Positions 8,823 through 17,417 of a stretch of 41,329 bases of DNA are shown here, piece by piece. Every line of letters starts with the position of its first letter. Position 1 is the stretch's first letter. The stretch is from a bacterium. Lineage in GTDB: Bacteria > SZUA-79 > Acidulodesulfobacterales > Acidulodesulfobacteraceae. A program made the translations under genes and the position numbers. The notes beneath the pieces are model-generated. The model was not told where the DNA came from, searched no databases, and was given only the letters and a program-made list of their open reading frames with translations. The stretch spans positions 1 through 41,329 of the forward strand of contig JAJZJW010000017.1 in assembly GCA_021809845.1 (NCBI GenBank), written 5' to 3'.

Positions 8823-9260
8823 ATGATAAGCTTAAATAAGTTCAGCAAGTTGGGAAATAAAAGGAAAAAAAGACTCGGAAGAGGTCAGGGCTCCGGTCAC
8901 GGTCAAACTTCCGGTAAGGGTAATAAAGGTCAAAATGCCCGTGCCGGTGGTGGAGTCAGGGTTGGGTTTGAAGGTGGACAAATGCCATATATTCGCCGTG
9001 TACCCAAGAGGGGTTTTAATAACCCTTTAAAAGAGGAATATATTATAGTTAATTTGAAAGATATTGCATCATTGAAAGAAGAAAATGTTAACATTTACAT
9101 GTTAAAAGATGCCGGTTTAGTAAAAAATATAAAAGGTAAGAAATTTAAAATATTAGGCGCAGGTGAAATAGAGAGAAAAATTAAAATAACTTGTAATAAA
9201 ATTTCTAAAAGCGCAAAAGATAAAGTAGAAAAAGCTGGCGGAACAATCGAGATAATATAA
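8823..9260 (+). CDS. rplO: 50S ribosomal protein L15
   Basis: L15 helps late large-subunit assembly. The 145-residue protein has the glycine/arginine-rich N-terminal extension (KRKKRLGRGQGSGHGQTSGKGNKGQNARAGGGVRVGFEGGQMP), then RRVPKRGFNN and a globular C-terminus ending KAGGTIEII. Start and rpsE stop are directly adjacent. AAGGAAAAA serves as the ribosome-binding site. The stop shares one base with the secY ATG. Confidence 0.98.
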   Translation: MISLNKFSKLGNKRKKRLGRGQGSGHGQTSGKGNKGQNARAGGGVRVGFEGGQMPYIRRVPKRGFNNPLKEEYIIVNLKDIASLKEENVNIYMLKDAGLVKNIKGKKFKILGAGEIERKIKITCNKISKSAKDKVEKAGGTIEII

Positions 9261-10561
9261 TGGCGCAAAGTTTTGAAAATGTCGGTAAAATTCCTGAACT
9301 GCGTAACAGAATCTTCTATACTTTATTGATGTTCATAGTATTCAGGCTTGGTGTGCATATTACTACTCCGGGTGTTAATGCTGTTGCTTTGACTGCATTT
9401 TTTAATAAAGCAAATAGTAATTTATTTGGAATGTTTAATATGTTTACGGGCGGAGCCTTGTCAAGGTTCTCTATTTTTTCCCTTGGCATAATGCCGTACA
9501 TAAGTTCGTCTATTATTTTCCAAATGCTGCCTATGGTTTTTCCTGCAATGGACAGATTGCAAAAGGAAGGTGAGGCAGGAAGAAAACGTCTTATGCAGTA
9601 TATAAGATATGGCACAGTCGGTTTGGCATTACTTCAATCTATCGGTATCAGTTATGGAATTCAGGCAATGAAAAGTCCAAATGGAATGCCAATAGTATCA
9701 GACCCCGGTCTATCCTTTATGATTGTTTCGGTAATTGCATTAACTGCAGGTACAGTTTTTGTGATGTGGATAGGCGAAGAAATATCAGAACACGGCATAG
9801 GGAATGGAATATCACTAATTATTTTCGCAGGTATAGTATCAGCACTGCCGGCAGCTGCAATAAATACATTTAAACTTGTTGGCGCAGGACAGTTGAGTCC
9901 GATGCTGATTATTCTCATTATCATAATGATGGCTCTGGTAATCGGGTTCATTGTTTTCGTTGAATCTGCGCAGCGGAGAATCCCTATACAATATCCTAAA
10001 AAAATGGTGGGCAGAAAACTGTATTCGGGACAGGTAAGTTATCTTCCGATTAAGGTCAATACTCCGGGAGTAATTCCTCCAATTTTTGCTATGTCAATAT
10101 TACTTTTTCCTGCTACAATTTCTAATTTTATTAAAGACCCATTTTTCGAGTCTATATCGCAATATTTAAATCCGGACGGCTTTTTATATAATTTAATATT
10201 TGTTGTTCTAATATTTTTCTTTTGCTATTTTTATACCGCAATAACATTTAAAGTTGACGAGGTAGCAGATGATTTGAGAAAATACGGCGGAAATGTACCC
10301 GGAATTAAACCCGGAAAGTCTACGGCTAATTTTATAGACAAAATTCTTAACAGAGTGACTTTTATTGGCGCTGTTTATGTTTCTGCGATATGCTTATTGC
10401 CTACTATCTTAATTGATAAATTCCATGTACCATTTTACTTTGGAGGAACTGGACTATTGATTGTAGTGGTCGTTGCAATGGATACCATAGTTCAAATACA
10501 ATCACATTTATTGTATAGAAATTATGACAGTTTATTAAAAAAAGCATCTAAAAAAAGATGA
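9260..10561 (+). CDS. secY: Protein translocase channel subunit SecY
   Basis: SecY is the ten-helix inner-membrane channel for Sec-dependent secretion, partner of SecE, SecG and SecA. The 433-residue product has the N-terminal VGKIPELRNRIFYTLLMFIVFRLGVHITTPG, the plug-proximal FNMFTGGALSRFSIFSLGIMPYISSSIIFQ, EHGIGNGISLIIFAGI and the cytosolic RRIPIQYPKKMVGRK loop. Hydrophobic segments alternate through to the basic tail KKASKKR. Its ATG overlaps rplO by one base and its end overlaps adk by four (ATGA), so it is tightly coupled to both. Confidence 0.98.
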   Translation: MAQSFENVGKIPELRNRIFYTLLMFIVFRLGVHITTPGVNAVALTAFFNKANSNLFGMFNMFTGGALSRFSIFSLGIMPYISSSIIFQMLPMVFPAMDRLQKEGEAGRKRLMQYIRYGTVGLALLQSIGISYGIQAMKSPNGMPIVSDPGLSFMIVSVIALTAGTVFVMWIGEEISEHGIGNGISLIIFAGIVSALPAAAINTFKLVGAGQLSPMLIILIIIMMALVIGFIVFVESAQRRIPIQYPKKMVGRKLYSGQVSYLPIKVNTPGVIPPIFAMSILLFPATISNFIKDPFFESISQYLNPDGFLYNLIFVVLIFFFCYFYTAITFKVDEVADDLRKYGGNVPGIKPGKSTANFIDKILNRVTFIGAVYVSAICLLPTILIDKFHVPFYFGGTGLLIVVVVAMDTIVQIQSHLLYRNYDSLLKKASKKR

Positions 10562-11238
10562 AAAACAATTTAATTTGCGTTCTTATTGGCGCACCCGGAG
10601 CCGGAAAGGGAACGCAGGCTAAAAATGTTGCAAACCACTTTAAATGTAAACTTATATCAACAGGCGATATACTCAGAGAAAATGTTGAAAATAAAACTGT
10701 CTTGGGTCTTGAAGCAAAAAAATATATTGATAACGGAAATTTAGCACCAGCCCAAATTGTCGTTTCAATGATTAAAAATGTTATTAAATCGTCCATAGAA
10801 AAAAAAGACGCATCTGATAATAATTTTTTATTTGACGGATTTCCAAGAGACTTAGAACAAAATAAGCTGTTTGAGCAAATATTAGCTCAGCTCAATTTAT
10901 CTATCAAGGCTGTTATATATATAAATATTGAAGACGATGTTGTTTATGAAAGATTAACAAATAGACGCGTATGCCCTAAATGCAATAGGGTTTATCATTT
11001 AAAATTTAATCCGCCTAAATTTGATAATTTGTGCGATGATTGCAAGGTTGCACTGATAACAAGAGAAGATGATAAAATAGACGTTATAAAAAAAAGATTA
11101 GAAGTTTACAAACAACTAACAGAGCCATTAATAGAATATTACAGAAAGAAAAATAAAGTTATTGAGATTAATGGAAATAAAGATGCAGAGGAAGTATTAA
11201 AAGATATTATTTCCGGAATTAATTGCGCAAAACAATAG
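10558..11238 (+). CDS. adk: Adenylate kinase, zinc-LID form
   Basis: Catalyses AMP + ATP = 2 ADP in the cytoplasm. The 226-residue protein has the P-loop GAPGAGKGT at residues 11-19, the AMP-binding STGDILRE, the DGFPRDLEQ motif near 93-101, and a long LID domain carrying C139xxC142 and C159xxC162, a structural zinc site. The start overlaps secY by four bases, with no separate strong ribosome-binding site, so translation is probably coupled. An 87-base spacer then leads to map. Confidence 0.97.
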   Translation: MKNNLICVLIGAPGAGKGTQAKNVANHFKCKLISTGDILRENVENKTVLGLEAKKYIDNGNLAPAQIVVSMIKNVIKSSIEKKDASDNNFLFDGFPRDLEQNKLFEQILAQLNLSIKAVIYINIEDDVVYERLTNRRVCPKCNRVYHLKFNPPKFDNLCDDCKVALITREDDKIDVIKKRLEVYKQLTEPLIEYYRKKNKVIEINGNKDAEEVLKDIISGINCAKQ

Positions 11239-11301
11239 TTTAATTGCTCTGTTAAATACAGTATAGTTTATTATGAAAAGTATATGAGTATCTTACTTAA
11301 T

Positions 11302-11314
11302 ATTGATAATCAAT
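11302..11314. promoter_or_regulatory. Palindrome just upstream of map
   Basis: ATTGAT-A-ATCAAT is a perfect 6-bp inverted repeat ending 11 bases before the map ATG. It contains GATAAT, which could be a -10 element for a nearly leaderless map transcript, with the palindrome then acting as an operator. Pattern seen; function inferred. Chance occurrence in AT-rich DNA is possible. Confidence 0.3.
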
Positions 11315-11325
11315 TAGTTAGATAG

Positions 11326-12069
11326 ATGATTAGTTTAAAAAGCAAAGATGATATAGAAGGTATTAGAAAATCTGGTGCAATCGTAAATTTAGTTCTAAAT
11401 AGTCTAGCCGATATTACTAAACCCGGCTTCGCTACAAAAAACTATGACATAAAAGCTGAAGAAATAGTTCATAATTATTCTAACGCAAAATGTGCATTTA
11501 AAGGTTATAGCGGTTTTCCTCATTCAGTATGCGTATCTGTAAATGAAGAGGTTGTTCATGGTTTTCCATCGGCTCGAAAACTGCATGAAGGAGATATTGT
11601 AAGTTTAGATTTTGGGGTTGTATATAACGGTTATTATGCTGATTCCGCCATAACGGTTTGTGTGGGCGCTGTATCCGCAAAAGCCGAGGAATTAATTAAA
11701 ACGACAAAGGAAGCGTTGTATATAGGTATTGAGCAAGCTAAGCTTGGTAATAGTTTAAGCAAAATAAGCGGCTCAATTGAAAATTATGTTTTGGAGAGGA
11801 ACTTTTCTGTCGTTCGTGATTTTGTCGGACATGGTGTAGGATTTGAATTGCATGAAGAGCCTCAGGTTCCTAATTATTTTATTAAAAATTACAATATTAC
11901 CCTTGAAGAAGGTTTAGTGATTGCAATCGAACCAATGGTGAATGAAAAAAATTATAAAGTAAAAATAAAAAAAAATCATTGGACCGTTGTAACAGCGGAC
12001 GGCGGATTATCTGCCCACTTTGAACACACTATTGCTATAACACAAAATGGTCCGGAGATTTTAACCTGA
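11326..12069 (+). CDS. map: Type I methionine aminopeptidase
   Basis: Removes the initiator methionine from nascent proteins. The 247-residue product has all five metal ligands: D95 (LDFG), D106 (YADSA), H169 (GHGVG), E202 (IEPM) and E233 (FEHT), plus the substrate histidine in LHEEP. There is no N-terminal zinc extension. It sits in the usual secY-adk-map-infA order. No Shine-Dalgarno precedes the ATG (AATTAGTTAGATAG), unlike the ribosomal genes, so initiation may be leaderless or use an unstructured AT-rich site. Confidence 0.97.
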   Translation: MISLKSKDDIEGIRKSGAIVNLVLNSLADITKPGFATKNYDIKAEEIVHNYSNAKCAFKGYSGFPHSVCVSVNEEVVHGFPSARKLHEGDIVSLDFGVVYNGYYADSAITVCVGAVSAKAEELIKTTKEALYIGIEQAKLGNSLSKISGSIENYVLERNFSVVRDFVGHGVGFELHEEPQVPNYFIKNYNITLEEGLVIAIEPMVNEKNYKVKIKKNHWTVVTADGGLSAHFEHTIAITQNGPEILT

Positions 12070-12143
12070 TATGTTCTTTTTTAACTTAAAGCACATTATG
12101 AGCAATTAAATTTATATATTATAATGAGAAATCAAATTAAAAT

Positions 12144-12365
12144 ATGGCAAAAAAAGAAGATTTAATTGAAGTCGAAGGCGTTGTTTTAGAACCATTGCCT
12201 AATGCTATGTTTAGAGTAGAATTAGATAATGGTCATAAAGTGCTTGCTCATATATCCGGTAAGATGCGTATGCACTATATAAGAATATTGCCCGGCGATA
12301 AAGTTACTGTTGAGCTGTCGCCATATGACCTTACACGCGGTAGAATAATATTTAGAACAAAATAA
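12144..12365 (+). CDS. infA: Translation initiation factor IF-1
   Basis: IF-1 blocks the ribosomal A site during initiation. The 73-residue OB-fold protein [20 protein letters not shown]...[33 protein letters not shown] is canonical in length and sequence. The spacer before it holds a TATAAT at 12119-12124, 20 bases from the ATG, so it may have its own short-leader promoter. There is no clear Shine-Dalgarno. rpmJ follows after 41 bases. Confidence 0.98.
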   Translation: MAKKEDLIEVEGVVLEPLPNAMFRVELDNGHKVLAHISGKMRMHYIRILPGDKVTVELSPYDLTRGRIIFRTK

Positions 12366-12406
12366 TAAAATTAATAAGAAAAATAAATAAGATAGGAGTA
12401 CGAAAA

Positions 12407-12520
12407 TTGAAAGTCAGATCATCAGTAAAAAAAATTTGCGATAAATGTAAAGTTGTAAAAAGAAAAGGCGTTGTGCGAGTTATTTGCGAAAATCCAAAAC
12501 ATAAACAGCGTCAGGGATAA
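12407..12520 (+). CDS. rpmJ: 50S ribosomal protein L36 (TTG start, zinc form)
   Basis: A 37-codon gene too short for most length cut-offs. The product [14 protein letters not shown]...[12 protein letters not shown] is L36 with zinc ligands C11, C14, C27 and H32. The TTG at 12407 is the only start that gives the canonical MKVR N-terminus, and TAGGAG at 12393-12398 lies at proper distance. It occupies the expected slot between infA and rpsM. L36 is the smallest large-subunit protein and is a late-assembly factor. Confidence 0.97.
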   Translation: MKVRSSVKKICDKCKVVKRKGVVRVICENPKHKQRQG

Positions 12521-12533
12521 ATAGGAGGAATAA

Positions 12534-12905
12534 ATGGCTAGAATATCAGGTATTGATTTACCCAAAAATAAACGGATTGAGATCGGTTTGACTTATATTT
12601 TTGGCATAGGAAGGTCTACCTCAAAAAAAATATTGTCTAATGCAGGTATTGATTTGAATATCAAAGTTAATGACCTTACTGAAGACCAGGTTAATTTGAT
12701 ACGTCAAGCTATTGACCAAAAATTCAAAGTTGAAGGGGACCTTAAAAGGGAAATTCAAACAAATATTAAGAGGCTGATTGATATTGCTTCATATAGAGGG
12801 CTTAGACACAAAAAAGGTTTGCCGGTAAGAGGTCAAAGAACAAAAACAAATTCAAGAACCAGAAAAGGACCGAGAAAATCCATAGGCTCATTAAAAAAAG
12901 CTTAA
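12534..12905 (+). CDS. rpsM: 30S ribosomal protein S13
   Basis: S13 contacts the large subunit and P-site tRNA. The 123-residue protein begins [30 protein letters not shown]. It contains [31 protein letters not shown], the conserved basic tail. AGGAGG lies seven bases before the ATG. This is the first gene of the alpha block. A 77-base spacer separates it from rpsK. Confidence 0.98.
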   Translation: MARISGIDLPKNKRIEIGLTYIFGIGRSTSKKILSNAGIDLNIKVNDLTEDQVNLIRQAIDQKFKVEGDLKREIQTNIKRLIDIASYRGLRHKKGLPVRGQRTKTNSRTRKGPRKSIGSLKKA

Positions 12906-12982
12906 GTTAAATGCGTCTGATATATAATTAGTAAACTTTATTAATTGAAATTATAATAATTTGAATCACTTAAGAGGTTTAA

Positions 12983-13378
12983 ATGGCTGAACAGAAGAAA
13001 AAGACTATTAAGAAAAAAAAAGAAAAAAAAACAATACAGAATGCAATCGCGCATGTAAAATCGACATTTAACAACACGATAGTAAGCATCTCAGATCTAA
13101 ATGGGAATGTTATTGCTTGGGCTAGTTCAGGCAGTTCGGGTTTTAAAGGTTCAAGAAAAAGTACTCCTTACGCCGGTCAGATAGCTGCAGAAAATGCCGC
13201 AAAAAAAGTTTCTGAATATGGAGTATCAAACATCGAAGTATATATTAAAGGTCCTGGCAGCGGGAGAGAAAGCGCCTTGAGAGCTTTGCAAAGTTCCGGT
13301 TTAAACATTACTGTTATTAAAGATGTTACGCCGATACCTCACAATGGTTGCAGACCGTCTAAAAGAAGACGTGTGTGA
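12983..13378 (+). CDS. rpsK: 30S ribosomal protein S11
   Basis: S11 forms the platform and contacts the mRNA exit. The 131-residue product has a lysine-rich N-terminus ([13 protein letters not shown]), then [58 protein letters not shown], and the terminal [15 protein letters not shown], all diagnostic. AGAGGTTT lies before the ATG. The 83-base spacer after it contains TGTTA-A-TAACA, a small palindrome. Confidence 0.98.
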   Translation: MAEQKKKTIKKKKEKKTIQNAIAHVKSTFNNTIVSISDLNGNVIAWASSGSSGFKGSRKSTPYAGQIAAENAAKKVSEYGVSNIEVYIKGPGSGRESALRALQSSGLNITVIKDVTPIPHNGCRPSKRRRV

Positions 13379-13461
13379 TGCTCATGGACAACATGTTTTA
13401 ATTTATATTGGATTTTTTTACACATTGTTAATAACATTAATTTTAATAAAGAGGTTGATAA

Positions 13462-14088
13462 ATGGCTAAATATACTGAAGCCAGATGTAGAATATGCAGA
13501 AGAGAAGGATTAAAACTTTTTTTAAAAGGTGAGAGATGCCTTACGGATAAGTGTGCTATTGAAAGAAAAGCTTACGGTCCGGGTCAGCATAAAGGAGGAA
13601 GAGGCAAGTTTTCCGAATTTGGAGAACAGTTAAGAGAAAAACAAAAATTAAGAAAAACATATAGTCTTATGGAAAAACAATTTAAAAAAGTTTATCGTTT
13701 AGCTGAAAAAACAGAAGGTATAACCGGAGAAAATTTGTTAATATTGCTTGAAAGAAGATTAGACAATGTCATTTATGAAATGGGTTTTGCGAGTTCGCGT
13801 TCTTTTTCAAGACAACTTATCAGGCATGGACATGTGAAGGTTAATGGTAAAAAATTAGATATTCCGTCATATACAGTTAATATTGGAGACGAAATATCAA
13901 TTTCCGAAAAGAGTAAAAAAAATGATTTGGTCAACAAATCTATAGAATTGTCCATTAGAAAGAATACCTATAGTTGGTTAGAAGTCGATAAGGAAGCGTA
14001 CAAAGGCATTTATAAGAATTATCCTGAGCGGGATGATATTGCTACTTCAATAAACGAAAAACTTATTGTCGAGCTGTATTCTAAATAG
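13462..14088 (+). CDS. rpsD: 30S ribosomal protein S4, zinc form
   Basis: S4 is a primary 16S binder and, in E. coli, the repressor of the alpha operon. The 208-residue protein has an N-terminal zinc site C9xxC12...C26...C31, AYGPGQHKGGRGKFSEFGEQLREKQKLR, and the S4 RNA-binding domain LERRLDNVIYEMGFASSRSFSRQLIRHGHVKVNGK. AGAGGTTG precedes the ATG. The zinc site is one of several in the ribosomal proteins here. Confidence 0.98.
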   Translation: MAKYTEARCRICRREGLKLFLKGERCLTDKCAIERKAYGPGQHKGGRGKFSEFGEQLREKQKLRKTYSLMEKQFKKVYRLAEKTEGITGENLLILLERRLDNVIYEMGFASSRSFSRQLIRHGHVKVNGKKLDIPSYTVNIGDEISISEKSKKNDLVNKSIELSIRKNTYSWLEVDKEAYKGIYKNYPERDDIATSINEKLIVELYSK

Positions 14089-14118
14089 GAGCCTAATATA
14101 ATTTTTTTTGGAGGCAAT

Positions 14119-15135
14119 ATGAAAAAAAGTTGGCTTTCACTTATTAAGCCAAAAAGAATAGAATTTGAAAAGGAAACATATACAGATTATTATGGAAAAT
14201 TGATTGTCGAGCCCTTGGAAAGAGGATTCGGTATTACTATTGGCAACTCATTAAGAAGAATATTGTTGTCGTCTATTATGGGACATAAAATCTCGGAAGT
14301 TAAGTTTGATAACGTATACCATGAGTTTTCCACTATCCCTGGTATTACAGAAGACGTGGCAGAAATAATCCTGAATTTAAAAGAGGTGGATTTTAATCTG
14401 TTTTCAGACACCGGACAAGAGACTGTTTATCTTGATACGGAAGCCGAAGGAGATGTATTTGCATCGGATATAAAAACGTCTCAGAATATAGAAGTTATAA
14501 ATAAAGAAAAAAAATTGTTTACAATAGCACAAGGCGGCCATTTTAAAGCTGAAATGTTAGTTACAAGCGGCAGAGGGTATGTTTCAAGTGAGGTTATAAA
14601 GCGCGACGATGCTCCACTCGGCACTATCACCCTCGATGTCGCATATTCTCCAATTAAAAAAGTTACTACAGATGTTTCATACGCAAGGGTAGGTAAAATA
14701 ATTGATTATGATAGATTAGTGATGGAAATATTTACCAACGGTTATATTACACCGGAAGACGCTTTAAAAGAGGCTTCCGGTATTATGCAGGACCAATTGT
14801 CGGTTTTTGTATCTTTTGAAGAAATGGAGCAAATGCTTCCAAAAAATATTAATGCGAATGAAGAAATTATCATTGAAGAAAAAAATAATGATAATCTTCA
14901 TAAAAGTGTTGATGAATTAGAATTATCTGTAAGGTCAGCTAATTGCTTAAAAAATGCGGATATAAAGACATTGTTTGAATTAGTTCAAAAATCGGAAAAT
15001 GAAATGCTTAGAACTAAAAATTTTGGAAGAAAGTCGCTGAATGAAATTAAAGAAGTGCTTGCAACTATGGGACTTAGCCTTGGTATGAAATTAGATAATG
15101 TTAAAAATACTGAAGAAACAAAAGAAAATAATTAG
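14119..15135 (+). CDS. rpoA: RNA polymerase alpha subunit
   Basis: Alpha dimerises to nucleate RNA polymerase assembly and binds UP elements and activators. The 338-residue product shows the alpha-NTD ([51 protein letters not shown]), an acidic Asn/Glu-rich linker around residues 245-265, and the alpha-CTD with helix-hairpin-helix ([41 protein letters not shown]). TTGGAGG lies before the ATG. The usual position between rpsD and rplQ is kept. Confidence 0.98.
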   Translation: MKKSWLSLIKPKRIEFEKETYTDYYGKLIVEPLERGFGITIGNSLRRILLSSIMGHKISEVKFDNVYHEFSTIPGITEDVAEIILNLKEVDFNLFSDTGQETVYLDTEAEGDVFASDIKTSQNIEVINKEKKLFTIAQGGHFKAEMLVTSGRGYVSSEVIKRDDAPLGTITLDVAYSPIKKVTTDVSYARVGKIIDYDRLVMEIFTNGYITPEDALKEASGIMQDQLSVFVSFEEMEQMLPKNINANEEIIIEEKNNDNLHKSVDELELSVRSANCLKNADIKTLFELVQKSENEMLRTKNFGRKSLNEIKEVLATMGLSLGMKLDNVKNTEETKENN

Positions 15136-15163
15136 GAATTAACCACATAGACAGAGGTAAAAA

Positions 15164-15541
15164 ATGCGTCACAGAAAAATTAAGTCTAGACTAAATAGAA
15201 CGTCGTCGCATAGGTCTGCGCTCTTAAGAAATATGGCAGCATCTATGATAGAACATGAAAGAATTGAAACCACCCTTCCGAAAGCAAGGGTTATTAAAAG
15301 CTATATAGAAAAACTCATAACACTTGCGAAAAACGATACTATTTCAAATAGAAGATTGGCTTTTTCAAGATTAAGAAATAAGTCCGCAACAAAAAAATTA
15401 TTCGGAGAAATTAGTCCAAGATTCAAAGAAAGACCCGGCGGTTATACAAGAATTATAAAAACAGGGTACAGGGCAGGCGATGTCAGCCCTTTAGGATTTA
15501 TTGAATTTGTCTCGGAAGAAAAGAAAGAAAAAAATAAATAA
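15164..15541 (+). CDS. rplQ: 50S ribosomal protein L17
   Basis: L17 lies at the bottom of the large subunit and closes the alpha block. The 125-residue product begins [41 protein letters not shown] and ends in a lysine/glutamate-rich tail. [21 protein letters not shown] is typical. CAGAGG precedes the ATG. A 328-base non-coding stretch follows. Confidence 0.98.
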   Translation: MRHRKIKSRLNRTSSHRSALLRNMAASMIEHERIETTLPKARVIKSYIEKLITLAKNDTISNRRLAFSRLRNKSATKKLFGEISPRFKERPGGYTRIIKTGYRAGDVSPLGFIEFVSEEKKEKNK

Positions 15542-15600
15542 ATTTAAAAATATCTTTATTTAATTTATCAACATATACTTGTTATTATAAAAAGTAGAGA

Positions 15601-15690
15601 AAAAGCATCTGATTTATTTTAACGCTGGGCATTGTGTCTGTTCGCAAGTGCACAGCTTGGAATAAAAATAGGTGCTTTTTGTTTTTTTGT
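15601..15690 (+). terminator. Long imperfect hairpin plus T-tract ending the ribosomal block
   Basis: AAAAGCATC (15601-15609) pairs with GGTGCTTTT (15671-15679; one G-T pair). Inside, TTTATT pairs with AATAAA, GCTG (15624-15627) with CAGC (15653-15656), and GCA/TTG with CAA/TGC to the apex. A T-rich run (15676-15688, one G) follows. This fits an intrinsic terminator with an unusually long stem (about 80 bases) separating rplQ from the trp operon. It could also be a processed small RNA. Pairing was read by eye, without an energy calculation. Confidence 0.6.
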
Positions 15691-15694
15691 TAAA

Positions 15695-15714
15695 TTTGCA
15701 ATATGAATTGCAAA
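15695..15714. promoter_or_regulatory. Candidate trp operator 1 (perfect 8-bp inverted repeat)
   Basis: TTTGCAAT-ATGA-ATTGCAAA, an inverted repeat with a 4-base spacer, lies about 170 bases upstream of the predicted trpE start point. Perfect symmetry and dimer-site size suggest a repressor or activator site; no regulator is identified. Confidence 0.35.
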
Positions 15715-15787
15715 AATAATTAATAACTATAAAATCTATTACTGCGAAACAGCCGCTGCAATTATATTTTATATCGTCAAATATTAA

Positions 15788-15807
15788 ATACAATGCACTT
15801 ATTGTAT
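15788..15807. promoter_or_regulatory. Candidate trp operator 2 (perfect 7-bp inverted repeat)
   Basis: ATACAAT-GCACTT-ATTGTAT lies about 60-80 bases upstream of the predicted trpE start point. It shares the CAAT...ATTG core with the first palindrome, but with a 6-base spacer instead of 4. The position suits an activator or a looping partner. Confidence 0.35.
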
Positions 15808-15851
15808 ATTAGCTCAAACAATATATTATTATGTTTAATTTAATAAAATTG

Positions 15852-15860
15852 TGATATAAT
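15852..15860 (+). promoter_or_regulatory. Extended -10 promoter of trpE
   Basis: TG-A-TATAAT is a consensus extended -10 hexamer with no good -35. Transcription would start near 15867, three bases before the ATG at 15870. The trpE mRNA could therefore be leaderless or nearly so. A very similar string recurs at 41269-41278. Confidence 0.6.
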
Positions 15861-15869
15861 TTGCTAATT

Positions 15870-17417
15870 ATGTCAATAATAAACAAAAGTAATATAAAAG
15901 ATATCGCATTATCACATAATGTAATTCCTATAATAAAAGAATTCTCCGGAGACATGGAAACTCCTGTCTCTATATTTTCTGCATTTTCTGACGAGCCTTA
16001 TTCATTTTTTTTTGAAAGCGCCGAAGGCGTTGGCAAATGGGGAAGATATTCTTTTATTTGTTTAAATCCCCATTTTACACTTAGCCTTTTAGACAAAAAT
16101 ATTACACTTAACAAATTTAAGGAAAAAAATAATATTTCTTCAGATACCTACAATTTAGACGAAATTGGCGGTAAAGATATTTTTTCTTTTCTTAAAGAAA
16201 TAATTTCACAATATAAAATATATAACGAGGGTCTTCCTAAAAATTTCACAGCCGGTTTATTTGGATATTTGGGTTATGAAATCTGCAGTTTAATTGAAAA
16301 ACTTCCTCCTACTAAAAAAGACGTAACCAACGTGCCGGACCTCTTTTTAATGTTACCTAAAAATATTATAATATATGATTCGTTGCTTCAAAAAATATTA
16401 ATCGTAGTTCTCCTCATAAATGAAGTTCCTTTTGAAAATATAGAAACAAAATATGATGATGCAATTAACGATATTAAAAATATCACGGCTCAAATAAGGA
16501 ATAGGAACATCAAAAATAATGATGAAAAGGTATTTAATTCAACCTTAAAATCACACAATGTAGAAATAGTTGACGAAGTTGATTTTAATTTGTATAAAGA
16601 AAAAGTACTAAAGGCTAAAGATTATATTCTAAAAGGAGACATATTTCAGATTCAAATTTCTAGAAGAAAAAAAATTCTAAATTTCCCCAACCCTTTTTGC
16701 TTTTACCGCGCTCTAAGATTAGTCAATCCGTCTCCTTATATGTTTTACCTTAAAATAAACGATTTTATTATAGCGGGCTCTTCCCCTGAAAATTTAATTA
16801 AATTATCCGATAATATAATAGAAACAAGACCGATAGCCGGTACTATAACAAGAGGTTCTAATCCCGCAGAAGATGAAATGCTTGCCTTAAGACTTCTTGA
16901 TGACCCTAAGGAAAGGGCTGAGCATGTTATGCTTGTGGATTTAGGAAGAAATGATATAGGAAGGGTATCTAAGATAGGCACTGTTAAAGTTGATAAGCTA
17001 ATGTATATAGAAAAATATTCACATGTTCAGCATATAGTTACAAATATAGTTGCTGAGTTAAATGAAAAATTTGATGCATTTGACCTTATCAGAGCGACAT
17101 TCCCTGCAGGAACTTTAACCGGTGCGCCAAAAGTGAGAGCAATGGAGTTAATTAACGAAATAGAAGATTCCAAAAGGGGCGTTTACGGCGGAGGCGTGGG
17201 ATATTTTGGATTTTTAAATAACGGCAGGTGTGAAAAAATGGAATTTTGCATTACTATAAGAACTGCGTTATTTAATCAATCGGCATGTTACGTGCAGGCT
17301 GCAGGCGGGATAGTATTTGATTCCACTCCTGAAAATGAATTTGCGGAAACTGAAAATAAATTAAAACATCTTATAACTGCTTTCGATATAGCCGGCAAAC
17401 TTTGCCCTGATAATTAG
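15870..17417 (+). CDS. trpE: Anthranilate synthase component I
   Basis: Converts chorismate and ammonia to anthranilate, the first step of tryptophan synthesis, with TrpG supplying ammonia. The N-terminal tryptophan-feedback region shows SFFFESAEGVGKWGRYSF (the usual LLES reads FFES). The chorismate-binding domain has FQIQISRR, SPENLIKL, RPIAGTITRG, HVMLVDLGRNDIGRV and FPAGTLTGAPKVRAMELI. I chose the ATG at 15870 (515 residues), not the TTG at 15861, because the -10 hexamer ends at 15860 and no ribosome-binding site supports the TTG. It is the first gene of trpEGDCFBA. Confidence 0.96.
   Translation: MSIINKSNIKDIALSHNVIPIIKEFSGDMETPVSIFSAFSDEPYSFFFESAEGVGKWGRYSFICLNPHFTLSLLDKNITLNKFKEKNNISSDTYNLDEIGGKDIFSFLKEIISQYKIYNEGLPKNFTAGLFGYLGYEICSLIEKLPPTKKDVTNVPDLFLMLPKNIIIYDSLLQKILIVVLLINEVPFENIETKYDDAINDIKNITAQIRNRNIKNNDEKVFNSTLKSHNVEIVDEVDFNLYKEKVLKAKDYILKGDIFQIQISRRKKILNFPNPFCFYRALRLVNPSPYMFYLKINDFIIAGSSPENLIKLSDNIIETRPIAGTITRGSNPAEDEMLALRLLDDPKERAEHVMLVDLGRNDIGRVSKIGTVKVDKLMYIEKYSHVQHIVTNIVAELNEKFDAFDLIRATFPAGTLTGAPKVRAMELINEIEDSKRGVYGGGVGYFGFLNNGRCEKMEFCITIRTALFNQSACYVQAAGGIVFDSTPENEFAETENKLKHLITAFDIAGKLCPDN

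Larger units (their letters stand above)
15542..15869 (+). other. Non-coding spacer between rplQ and trpE
   Basis: This 328-base spacer has no ORF with family features. It holds, in order, a long imperfect hairpin with a T-tract (15601-15690), a perfect 8-bp palindrome (15695-15714), a second 7-bp palindrome (15788-15807), and an extended -10 promoter ending at 15860. I looked for a Trp-codon-rich leader peptide, a T-box and a tRNA and found none. Confidence 0.8.

Noticed and set aside
15601-15690. T-box, trp attenuator or tRNA in the rplQ-trpE spacer
   Set aside because: No T-box core sequence, no leader peptide with Trp codons, and no cloverleaf with a T-loop; the structure is a single long interrupted hairpin 180 bases before trpE.
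15861-15869. TTG start for trpE three codons upstream
   Set aside because: It begins immediately after the -10 hexamer, upstream of the likely transcription start, and has no ribosome-binding site.
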